Source of the DNA: Gemmatimonadota bacterium
GTDB lineage: Bacteria; Gemmatimonadota; Gemmatimonadetes; Gemmatimonadales; GWC2-71-9
Length of the DNA stretch: 64,000 nt
Assembly (NCBI GenBank): GCA_009692115.1
Contig: SHZU01000004.1
Location: forward strand, 62,001-126,000
Direction: 5' to 3'
A program made the translations under genes and the position numbers. Shown in pieces: positions 1 through 7,067 of the stretch. The first letter of the stretch is position 1. The number at the start of each line of letters is the position of its first letter. The notes under the pieces were generated by a model, which was not told the origin of the DNA, did no database searches, and saw only the letters and a list, made by a program, of their open reading frames with translations.

Positions 1-1
1 C

Positions 2-517
2 CTGATGGCCGAGCGGGGCACCTGGTTGGTGGCCGACATTTACAACGGTGACTATATCAAGGTCATCGGCCGGCGGGACCATTGGCCCGAGGAAACCCTC
101 CGGAAGAACGACGAAACCACGGAGACCCAGCGGGCCACCTCCCGGAAAGCGGTAGCGGCGGGCGTCAGAATCGGGTATGATGCCGACGTCGGCGGATATC
201 CTCACGGGGAGAACGCCAAACAATTCCAGTACATGGTACGCTACGGCATGACTCCAATGCAGGCCATCCAGTCCGCGACCATCGAGGCCGCGCGACCGAT
301 GGGGTGGGAGGAACGGGTCGGGTCGATGGCCGTCGGCAAGTGGGCCGATCTTGTTGCAGTCCGCGGGCATCCTATTCAAGACATTTCGATTCAAGACATT
401 TCGACTCTCGAGCAGGTCGATATCGTCATCAAGGGTCGGTCAATCCCTCGAAACGGGGAAACAAGCGATGAGCAGTGCACGGCGAGTATTCGGTCTGGCG
501 GCGGGGTTGTGGCTTAG
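2..517 (+). CDS. Amidohydrolase, C-terminal part (gene enters from the left edge)
   Basis: The frame is open from the left edge, so only about the last 170 residues are present. They look like the C-terminal third of an imidazolonepropionase/Xaa-Pro-dipeptidase-like amidohydrolase: an IGYDADVGG segment, where the family carries its last metal-binding Asp, then GMTPMQAIQSAT and GSMAVGKWADLVAV, the hallmark end of these TIM-barrel metal hydrolases. The final 25 or so residues after DIVIKGR are not family-like and overlap the next short gene. The HxH metal motif lies outside the window, so the substrate cannot be judged. A relative lies at 36661-37881. Confidence 0.85.
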   Translation: MMAERGTWLVADIYNGDYIKVIGRRDHWPEETLRKNDETTETQRATSRKAVAAGVRIGYDADVGGYPHGENAKQFQYMVRYGMTPMQAIQSATIEAARPMGWEERVGSMAVGKWADLVAVRGHPIQDISIQDISTLEQVDIVIKGRSIPRNGETSDEQCTASIRSGGGVVA

Positions 518-641
518 CTTGGCGTCGGGTGCGGTGGCGCAGGCGGGTCTGATTCGCGGCAAGGTGGTCGACTCGGTCGGCGCCAGCGTGAGCGGCGTGA
601 TCATCTCGGACGTCCGCGCCGAAGTGCTGCTCGGCCGGTAG
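468..641 (+). pseudogene. Truncated secreted carboxypeptidase-regulatory-like gene (5' remnant)
   Basis: This short frame encodes 57 residues. A clear signal peptide (basic start, hydrophobic core, cleavage after AVAQA) is followed by about 20 residues, LIRGKVVDSVGASVSGVII, that match the first strands of a carboxypeptidase-regulatory-like (CarboxypepD_reg) domain. Reading then stops. Related proteins elsewhere in the window (7064-8803, 51911-52657, 52654-53469) run to 250-580 residues, so I read this as the 5' end of such a gene whose remainder was lost. It overlaps the amidohydrolase tail by 50 bases. A genuine tiny secreted protein cannot be excluded. Confidence 0.5.
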
Positions 642-643
642 CA

Positions 644-1507
644 ATGCCCAAGTCGTTTGGGGGCCAGACCATGTGGGGCCCCCTCAAGCGAGTCGTCGTC
701 AGACGGCCGGATCAGGCGTTCGGCAACGCCGATCCGGCCCGATGGCATTACACCGCCCGCCCGGAGATGGTGGCGGCCTGCGCCGAACATCAGGCGTTCG
801 TTGAGACGCTGATGCGAAGCGGCGCCGAGATCATCTGGCACGATGAACCGCTGGCCGATCACGCCGATGCCATCTTCTGCCACGACCCGGTGCTGGTGGC
901 GGATGTGGGCGCCATCCAGCTCCGGATGGGCAAGCCGCTCCGCCGCGGCGAAGAAGCGGCCCTCGGGCTGACCCTCAAGAAAGCCGGCGTTCCGACGGTG
1001 GCCCGGCTCGAGGGCGATGCCCTGGCCGAGTCGGGCGATTTGATGTGGATCGACGAGAAAACCCTGGCGGTCGGCATCGGATACCGGACCAACTACGCCG
1101 GAGTGGCCGCGCTCCGGCACGCGCTCGGTGCTGGGGTCGCCATCATAAACGTCGAGCTGCCCTACTACACCGGGCCGGATGCCTGCCTCCACTTGATGTC
1201 GATGATCAGCATGGTCGACCGCGACTTGGCAGTGGCCTATCCGGGTCTCTTGCCGGTCTCGTTTGTTCAAATACTCGAACGCCGGAACATCCGGCTGGTC
1301 GAAGTGCCCGACTCCGAGTTTCGGACCATGGGCACCAATGTGCTGGCGCTGGCCCCTCGCCAGTGCCTGATGCTCGAAGACAATCCGGTCACTAAGAACC
1401 GGCTCGAAGCCGCAGGGTGCACGGTGTCGACCTATCGCGGCCGTGAGTTGTCTCTGAAGGCCGAGGGAGGCGCTACCTGTCTTACCCGGCCGTTGTTGCG
1501 GCTCTAG
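644..1507 (+). CDS. Dimethylarginine dimethylaminohydrolase / arginine deiminase family protein
   Basis: The 287-residue protein belongs to the guanidino-group hydrolase superfamily (DDAH, arginine deiminase, amidinotransferase), which cleaves arginine or methylarginine side chains through a Cys-His-acid site. Visible elements are the N-terminal LKRVVVRRP strand, an acidic SGDLMW segment, a CLHLMSMISM segment carrying the catalytic His, and a C-terminal GGATCLTRP that supplies the nucleophilic Cys. Length and motif order fit DDAH best, but citrulline- or ornithine-forming relatives share them. An internal ATG at 671 is an alternative start. The gene stands alone between the truncated secreted ORF and the VPS10 gene. 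Confidence 0.85.
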   Translation: MPKSFGGQTMWGPLKRVVVRRPDQAFGNADPARWHYTARPEMVAACAEHQAFVETLMRSGAEIIWHDEPLADHADAIFCHDPVLVADVGAIQLRMGKPLRRGEEAALGLTLKKAGVPTVARLEGDALAESGDLMWIDEKTLAVGIGYRTNYAGVAALRHALGAGVAIINVELPYYTGPDACLHLMSMISMVDRDLAVAYPGLLPVSFVQILERRNIRLVEVPDSEFRTMGTNVLALAPRQCLMLEDNPVTKNRLEAAGCTVSTYRGRELSLKAEGGATCLTRPLLRL

Positions 1508-1538
1508 TTGCCCGATGAACCTCCTCCAGGGTAATTCG

Positions 1539-4500
1539 ATGGACCTCATCCGCACGATCCCAGTCCTGTTGGTTGCCCTCGCTCCCCTGACCGTGTCGGC
1601 CCAAGCCCGCCGGGCTCCCGTGCCGCCGCCAGTACCGGCACCGCTCGAGCAACCGGCGGCGTTCAAGGCCCTCAAGTTTCGGTCGGTGGGCCCCTTCGAC
1701 GGCGGGCGGGCATCGCGGGCCGTCGGTGTCCCGGACGATCCGACGACGTACTACATGGCCACCGCGTCGGGCGGCGTGTGGAAGTCGGTCGATGGCGGCA
1801 TCAGCTGGGCGCCGATCTTCGACGATCAATCGACGGCGTCGATCGGGTCGATCTCCGTGGCGCCGAGCGATCGGAACGTCGTCTATGTCGGGTCGGGTGA
1901 GGCCAATGTTCGGGGCAACACCACCCCGGGTAACGGGATCTACAAGTCGACGGATGCCGGCAAGACTTGGAGCCACGTGTGGAAGCAGGAGGGCCAGATC
2001 GGGACCATGGCCGTCCATCCGCGGAATCCTGATATTGCCTATGCCGCGGTGCTCGGGCGGGCGTTTGTGGCCAATCCGGAACGCGGCGTCTACCGGACCC
2101 GGGACGGCGGCGTCACCTGGCAGCAGGTCCTCAAGAAAGACGACCGGGCCGGCGCATCCGACGTCGCGATCGATCCGAGCAATCCCAATATCCTCTACGC
2201 CGGGTTCTGGGAAATGCGCCGGTATCCGTGGGACATGACCAGCGGCGGTCCCGGGAGCGGGCTCTACCAGTCCCGGGACGGCGGCGATACCTGGAAACAA
2301 CTCACCGGATCCGGACTGCCTAACGGAACCTGGGGCAAAGTCGGGGTGGCTGTGGCGCCGTCGGACGGCCGCCGGGTCTATGCCCTGATCGAGGCCGATA
2401 GCGGCGGCCTGTTCCGGTCCGACAACGGGGGCGACTCCTGGACCCGGATCAGCGCCTCTCGTCTGGTCCGGCAGCGGGCCTGGTACTACTCCACCTTGAC
2501 CGTGAACCCGACGAACCCCGACGAGGTCTGGTTTCCCCAGGTTCCGATGGTCAAGACCATTGACGGCGGCAAGACCCTCACGTTGGTGGACGGGATTCCC
2601 CACGGAGACAATCACGATCTCTGGTTCGACCCGACCAACCCCAAGCGGATGATCGTGGCCAACGACGGCGGCGTCGCCATCAGTGTCAACGGAGGCGATT
2701 CATGGTTGGGCGTCCGGCCGGCCATTGGCCAGTGCTACCACATTGCCGCCGATAACCGCGACCCATATCACGTCGCTTGTGCTCAACAAGATCTTGGCAC
2801 GGCCCAAGGACCCAGCAATAGTCTGAGCCGGGGCGGCATCGGCGCCAGCCTCTGGCATGACGTCGGGGGTGGCGAAGCCGGTCATATCGTGTCGAAGGCG
2901 GACGATCCGGACGTCGTGTTTGCCGGAGAATACCTCGGCATCATCACCTACTACGATCACAAGACCGGCCAATCGCGAAACGTCTCGGCCTACCCCGAGA
3001 ACCCGAGCGGACACGGCCCCGCCGATTTCCAGTACCGGTTCCAATGGACGGCGCCGATCGCCCCGTCGCCCAACGATCCGAACGTGATCTATCATGCCGC
3101 GCAGGTCTTGTTCAAGACCGCCGACGGCGGCCAATCGTGGACCGCCATCAGCGGCGACCTGACCCGGAACGACAAGTCGAAGCAACAATGGGCCGGCGGC
3201 CCGATTACCGGAGACAATACCGGCGTCGAATTCTACTCGACCATTTTCGCGGTGGCCGAGTCGCCCAAGGAAAAGGGACTGATTTGGACCGGCAGCGACG
3301 ATGGCTTGGTCCAGGTGACGCGGGATGGCGGGAAAACTTGGAAAAACGTGACCGCCGCCATGTCCGGATTCCCCGAGTGGGGCACCGTCAGCATCATCGA
3401 ACCCTCGCCGCATGACGCCGCGACGGCCTACGTGGTCGTGAAGAAGTACCGCTTGGGCGACAACGCGCCCTACCTCTACAAGACCTCCGACTACGGCACC
3501 ACCTGGAACCGACTCGACGGCTCGCTCGCCCGCGACATCTTCCTCCATTCCGTCCGGGAGGACCCCGCCAAGCGAGGATTGCTCTATCTCGGTACCGAAA
3601 AGGGCGTGATGTTCTCGTGGGACGACGGGGCCACCTGGCGCCCCCTCCGGCTCAACCTCCCGACCGTTCAAGTCGCCGACCTCGTGGTCAAGGACAACGA
3701 CCTGGTGCTCGGGACCCACGGCCGGGGGATCTGGATCCTCGATGACCTGACCCCGATCCGGCAGTGGACCGATGCCATTGCGGCCAAGTCGCTTTACCTG
3801 TTCCCTCCGGTTGCCGGGACCGCCTGGCGGCGACGGGGCGGCACCGGTGAGCGACAAGCCGGCCAGAATCCCCCGGCCGGCGTGGTCCTGACGTACTACC
3901 AGAAGGACGAGGCCAAGCTTCCCGTCACCCTGCAGATTCTCGATAGCCGGGGGACCGTGGTTCGGTCGATGAGCAGCGTCCCGAAGCTGAAGGACGACCA
4001 CAGCGAGTACGAGTCAGCACCCAAAGGCGAACTCGAAACCGGCGCTGGTTTCCACCGGGTGGCGTGGGACTTCTCGATGGAAGGGGCCCGCCGGATCAAA
4101 GGCGGGAAGATCGACACCGGCGATCCGGCGATTCCTCCGCAGGCGCCACCGGGAACCTACACGGCCCGCCTGACCGCCAATGGAGTGACCGAGACCACGT
4201 CGATCACGTTCCGGCCCGACCCCCGGGTCAAGGTAAAAGACGCCGATCGGAACGCGCAGTTGGCCTTCGGCAATGAGCTCCGCGATGCCCTCAACCGAAT
4301 GGCTGACGCGGTCAATCAGCTCAAGGACCTTCGAACCCAGCTCGGGGATCGGAACGCTGCGCTCGCCGGCAACAACGCCGCGAAAGATCTGGTCGGTCTG
4401 GCCGGTGCGCTGATCACCAAGTTCGACTCCCTCGAGGCCCGGATCCACAACCCCGCCGCCGAAGTGACCTACGACATCCTAGCCTTCCGAGGCGGAGCCC

Positions 4501-4730
4501 GCCTCTACTCGAGGCTCGTGCCCCTCTACATGTGGGCCGTCGACGGCGACGGCGCCCCAACCCAAGGCATGAAGGACGTCTACGCCGGCCAGCGCCAGGA
4601 ACTCGACGGCTACCTCGCCGAGCTCCGCGTCCTGATCGACCGCGACCTAGCCGCCGTCAACGCCCGCGCCGCCCAACTCGGCATCACCCACATCATCCCC
4701 CCCACCCCCACTCCCACCCCCGTCCCCTAA
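1539..4730 (+). CDS. Secreted VPS10/sortilin-type beta-propeller protein with BNR Asp-boxes
   Basis: About 1063 residues with a signal peptide (MDLIRTIPVLLVALAPLTVSA). At least ten Asp-box repeats of the form S-x-D-x-G-x-T-W are visible (SVDGGISW, STDAGKTW, TRDGGVTW, TSDYGTTW, SWDDGATW), which place it among the sortilin/VPS10 ten-bladed propellers annotated as glycosyl hydrolases in many soil bacteria. The last 300 residues form a beta-rich and then helical C-terminal region, ending in a Pro-Thr tail (PTPTPTPVP). The ATG at 1539 is preferred over 1515 because it has an AGGG at 1528-1531 and begins the signal peptide directly. No catalytic residues are evident, so hydrolase activity is not claimed. 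Confidence 0.85.
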   Translation: MDLIRTIPVLLVALAPLTVSAQARRAPVPPPVPAPLEQPAAFKALKFRSVGPFDGGRASRAVGVPDDPTTYYMATASGGVWKSVDGGISWAPIFDDQSTASIGSISVAPSDRNVVYVGSGEANVRGNTTPGNGIYKSTDAGKTWSHVWKQEGQIGTMAVHPRNPDIAYAAVLGRAFVANPERGVYRTRDGGVTWQQVLKKDDRAGASDVAIDPSNPNILYAGFWEMRRYPWDMTSGGPGSGLYQSRDGGDTWKQLTGSGLPNGTWGKVGVAVAPSDGRRVYALIEADSGGLFRSDNGGDSWTRISASRLVRQRAWYYSTLTVNPTNPDEVWFPQVPMVKTIDGGKTLTLVDGIPHGDNHDLWFDPTNPKRMIVANDGGVAISVNGGDSWLGVRPAIGQCYHIAADNRDPYHVACAQQDLGTAQGPSNSLSRGGIGASLWHDVGGGEAGHIVSKADDPDVVFAGEYLGIITYYDHKTGQSRNVSAYPENPSGHGPADFQYRFQWTAPIAPSPNDPNVIYHAAQVLFKTADGGQSWTAISGDLTRNDKSKQQWAGGPITGDNTGVEFYSTIFAVAESPKEKGLIWTGSDDGLVQVTRDGGKTWKNVTAAMSGFPEWGTVSIIEPSPHDAATAYVVVKKYRLGDNAPYLYKTSDYGTTWNRLDGSLARDIFLHSVREDPAKRGLLYLGTEKGVMFSWDDGATWRPLRLNLPTVQVADLVVKDNDLVLGTHGRGIWILDDLTPIRQWTDAIAAKSLYLFPPVAGTAWRRRGGTGERQAGQNPPAGVVLTYYQKDEAKLPVTLQILDSRGTVVRSMSSVPKLKDDHSEYESAPKGELETGAGFHRVAWDFSMEGARRIKGGKIDTGDPAIPPQAPPGTYTARLTANGVTETTSITFRPDPRVKVKDADRNAQLAFGNELRDALNRMADAVNQLKDLRTQLGDRNAALAGNNAAKDLVGLAGALITKFDSLEARIHNPAAEVTYDILAFRGGARLYSRLVPLYMWAVDGDGAPTQGMKDVYAGQRQELDGYLAELRVLIDRDLAAVNARAAQLGITHIIPPTPTPTPVP

Positions 4731-4765
4731 GCCGAGCGCCGAGCGCCGAGAGCCGAGTGCCAAGT
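4731..4765 (+). repeat. Heptamer array 1: five GCCGAGN units
   Basis: Five consecutive 7-base units (gccgagc, gccgagc, gccgaga, gccgagt, gccaagt) fill exactly the space between the VPS10 stop codon (4730) and the ATG of the next gene (4766), leaving no recognisable ribosome-binding site there. It is one of five related arrays in the window (see 10742, 25884, 47395, 61732). Confidence 0.95.
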
Positions 4766-5329
4766 ATGTGGATCACCACCGTCCCGATGACCGAAGCGAG
4801 CGCCGAACTCCAACGCGCCGTCGAAGACCAGATGGGCCTCTACCCTGCCGAATACAACCGCCCGGTCCACCCGACCGGCGGCGGCACCTCCGGCATCGTC
4901 GCGTCGCATAGCCTGATTCCGGGGGCGTTGAAACACGCGTTCTCAACGTTCGGGGCGCTGATGGATCCCGAGCTGCCGCTCAGCCGGCGTCACCACGAAC
5001 TGATCGCCACCATGGTGTCGGTCACCAATCGGTGCCGGTATTGAATTGACTCGCACGCAGAGTTTCTGCGTCGGGTTACCCTGGATGAGAGCCTGATCGC
5101 CGCGGTCACCGCCGACTACACGACGGCGCCGCTCACCGATGCCGAGCGGGTGATGGTCGATTACGTCGTGCAGATCACCAAGGACGCCACCAAGGTGACG
5201 CCCTCGCACCACGAGCAGCTTCGGGCGGCTGGATTCGATGACCGAGGCATTCTTCAAATCACCCTGATCGCGTCCTGGTTCAACTACATCAACCGGGTGG
5301 CGGATGCCCTCGGCTTGGGACGAGACTAG
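4766..5329 (+). CDS. AhpD-like / peroxidase-related selenoprotein, UGA read as selenocysteine at residue 93
   Basis: Reading from ATG 4766 gives 92 residues ending NRCRY, then TGA at 5042-5044, then a further 94 codons in the same frame ([10 protein letters not shown] to LGLGRD) to TAG at 5327. Both halves belong to the alkylhydroperoxidase/carboxymuconolactone-decarboxylase (peroxidase-related) family. The UGA falls at the second cysteine of the CxxC active site, giving C90-R-Y-U93, with the conserved His four residues later (H97). Total length of 187 aa is normal for the family. A SECIS-like hairpin follows directly. The start WITTVP matches the usual family N-terminus. Likely role: thiol/selenol-dependent peroxide reduction. 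It converges with a glutathione peroxidase, their ends overlapping by 4 nt. A nonsense mutation of an ordinary Cys codon is the alternative. Confidence 0.85.
5047..5078 (+). promoter_or_regulatory. Bacterial SECIS-like stem-loop downstream of the UGA
   Basis: Seven lower pairs (5047-5053 with 5072-5078, two of them G-U) and, after one bulged C at 5054, six perfect pairs (ACGCAG 5055-5060 with CTGCGT 5066-5071) close a five-base loop, AGTTT, at 5061-5065. The loop starts 16 nt after the UGA and has G at its second position. Both fit published criteria for bacterial SECIS elements bound by SelB (loop 16-37 nt from UGA, G in the first two loop bases). The fold was made by eye and its energy was not computed. 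Confidence 0.75.
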
Positions 5330-5805
5330 CCGAGGAGGGGCGTGATATCCGCTTCGATCTCCTCGGGCGTCTGCTTCGAGGCGTAACGCTCGAGCACCGT
5401 GCCGTCCGCGTCGACGAGGAACTTGGTGAAGTTCCACTTGATCGATTCGGTGCCCAGAATCCCCTTCTGGGCCGACTTGAGATACTGAAAGAGCGGATGG
5501 GCCTGGTCGCCGTTGACGTCGATCTTGGCGAACATCGGGAACGTCACGTCGTATTTGGTCCCGCAGAACTGCATGATCTCCGCATCGGTTCCCGGCTCTT
5601 GATTGGCAAACTGGTCCGACGGGAAGCCGAGGACGGAAAAGTTCTGGCCCTTGTACCGGCGGTAGAGGGCTTCGAGTCCCTTGTATTGGGGTGTGAAGCC
5701 GCACTTGCTGGCCACATTCACGATCAGCAGCACCCGGCCCTTGAAGTCGGCCATGGAGCGTTCCTTCCCATCGATCGTCGTGGCGGTATAGTCGTACACT
5801 GACAT
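5326..5805 (-). CDS. Glutathione peroxidase family protein (Cys form)
   Basis: The 159-residue protein has the standard GPx motifs: NVASKCGFT with the peroxidatic Cys at residue 35 (a Cys, not Sec), [14 protein letters not shown] with the catalytic Gln, and [10 protein letters not shown] with the catalytic Trp/Asn. Most bacterial members of this type use thioredoxin rather than glutathione. It has no signal peptide and is likely cytosolic. Its start is only 3 nt from the stop of the upstream creatininase-family gene, so the two are probably co-transcribed. Its stop overlaps the stop of the convergent AhpD-like selenoprotein. Confidence 0.93.
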   Translation of the reverse strand: MSVYDYTATTIDGKERSMADFKGRVLLIVNVASKCGFTPQYKGLEALYRRYKGQNFSVLGFPSDQFANQEPGTDAEIMQFCGTKYDVTFPMFAKIDVNGDQAHPLFQYLKSAQKGILGTESIKWNFTKFLVDADGTVLERYASKQTPEEIEADITPLLG

Positions 5806-5808
5806 CGG

Positions 5809-6585
5809 TCATCCTTCTCGAGTGGTGAGATACAAATCCGTTCGGGCGGTTCCGGCAAGCTCCACCAGAAACGCGGCCAATCGTTCCGTCACGGCCTCCA
5901 CAAACCGGACCCCTTTCGGTGCGGTTGCCGCCGCGGGGTTACCGGTCCCGGTGTCGTCGGTCACGGCTGTCCATTGCCGCGGGGTCCACGCCCACCCCTC
6001 CCGAAACGCCTGAATCGCCGATGGCCGGGCGATGCCGGGGCCGGCCGTCTTGAGCGGCTGCACCAACCCGGGCGCCAGGTGCAGCATGACGCTGGTCTCG
6101 AGTTCACCGGCGTGATCGCCCGGCTCGACGAAGAACGGTCGGGGATCGACGACCGCATACCAATTGACCTGACACAGCAGGACCGAAGTGCCCGCCGAAA
6201 GCTCCCGAATGATCTGCCGAAAATCGTTGCCCCCGTGCCCGTTCAAGATCACCAGCTTCTCGATCCCGTGCTGCTCGAGACTTGGCAAGAGGTCCCGGAG
6301 GATCGCGGCTTGCGTGCTGGGATTGAGGTTCAAACAGAACGGAATATCACGCTGACCGGACTGGACCCCGAACGGGACGGTCGGGAGTACCAGGACCTTG
6401 GCGCCGGCCTCGGACGCCCGGCCCGCGGCGAGCGCGGCAATGGCCTCGCATTGGATGGTGTCGGTGGCGTAGGGAAGGTGCCGGTTATGAGCCTCGGTGG
6501 CTCCCCACGGTAGCACTGCCACCTGATACCGGGTGGTTTTGACGGTTGCCCAAGTGGAATCGGCGAGGAGGTACGGTCGGCTCAT
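5809..6585 (-). CDS. Creatininase family amidohydrolase
   Basis: The 258-residue protein shows the metal-binding motifs of the creatininase fold: LPWGATEAHNRHLPYATD near the N-terminus (Glu, His, Asp ligands), NGHGGND in the middle, and an acidic GELETSVML stretch. Members hydrolyse creatinine, formamides in riboflavin/F420 pathways, or mycofactocin intermediates; nothing here points to one substrate. The ATG at 6585 (MSRPYLLADS) is chosen because the longer frame to 6672 adds a low-complexity, non-conserved leader. It is the first gene of a pair with the glutathione peroxidase. Confidence 0.85.
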   Translation of the reverse strand: MSRPYLLADSTWATVKTTRYQVAVLPWGATEAHNRHLPYATDTIQCEAIAALAAGRASEAGAKVLVLPTVPFGVQSGQRDIPFCLNLNPSTQAAILRDLLPSLEQHGIEKLVILNGHGGNDFRQIIRELSAGTSVLLCQVNWYAVVDPRPFFVEPGDHAGELETSVMLHLAPGLVQPLKTAGPGIARPSAIQAFREGWAWTPRQWTAVTDDTGTGNPAAATAPKGVRFVEAVTERLAAFLVELAGTARTDLYLTTREG

Positions 6586-6735
6586 GGCCCGCCAAGATCG
6601 CCGCTTGGGGCTGCTCGGGCAACTCGGACCAAATTGGACGGGGGGCCCGAAAGTTGCATAATGGCCGGTCAAAACCAGGCTAGTCTAGGGGCATGCGGCC
6701 CCAAGATCCAGTGCGAACGAGGAGGACAACTCCGT

Positions 6736-7067
6736 TTGCGACGTCGAGGTGCGCGGCTGAAAGTTGCTGTTCTTGTTGGGATTGCGCTGCTAAGCGTCGG
6801 CTCGGCATCGGCCCTGTCCGGCCAGGCCAGCTCGTTCGAGTCATACTTCCATCGCGTCATTGATCGGGACGCCGGTTTACCGGAAACCCAGATCAATGCG
6901 GTGGCCCAAACCGCCGACGGCTACCTCTGGCTCGGCACCCGCCGGGGGCCGGTGAGGATGCGCTCCTCGGCCCGACGTTGGCCAAGCCCTTTACGAGAGC
7001 CGACCTGGCGGACGCCGTCCGCCGCCGCTTGGACCGGGCCCCGTCACCCCCGACCGCGTCGCGCTAG
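6736..7067 (+). pseudogene. Hybrid sensor kinase remnant: propeller N-terminus joined to receiver C-terminus
   Basis: From a TTG at 6736, with GGAGGA at 6721-6726, the sequence reads a signal/anchor peptide and then DAGLPETQINAVAQT and DGYLWLGTRRG, the first repeat of a two-component regulator propeller (Reg_prop). Around 6945-6956 the frame changes, and 6954-7067 reads EDALLGPTLAKPFTRADL and DAVRRRLDR, the typical last strand and helix of a response-regulator receiver domain, ending at TAG 7065. These are the two extreme ends of a hybrid two-component protein normally over 1000 residues long, so several kilobases appear to be missing. The stop shares its CTAG with the stop of the convergent gene. 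Confidence 0.75.

Noticed and set aside
440-1675. Long open frames on the strand opposite the DDAH-like gene, and similar ones opposite VPS10 (2700-4001), gabT (21302-22348) and kgd (59896-62058)
   Set aside because: They are mirror frames of GC-rich coding sequence, rich in Arg/Gly/Pro/His without domains; the other strand carries recognisable families.
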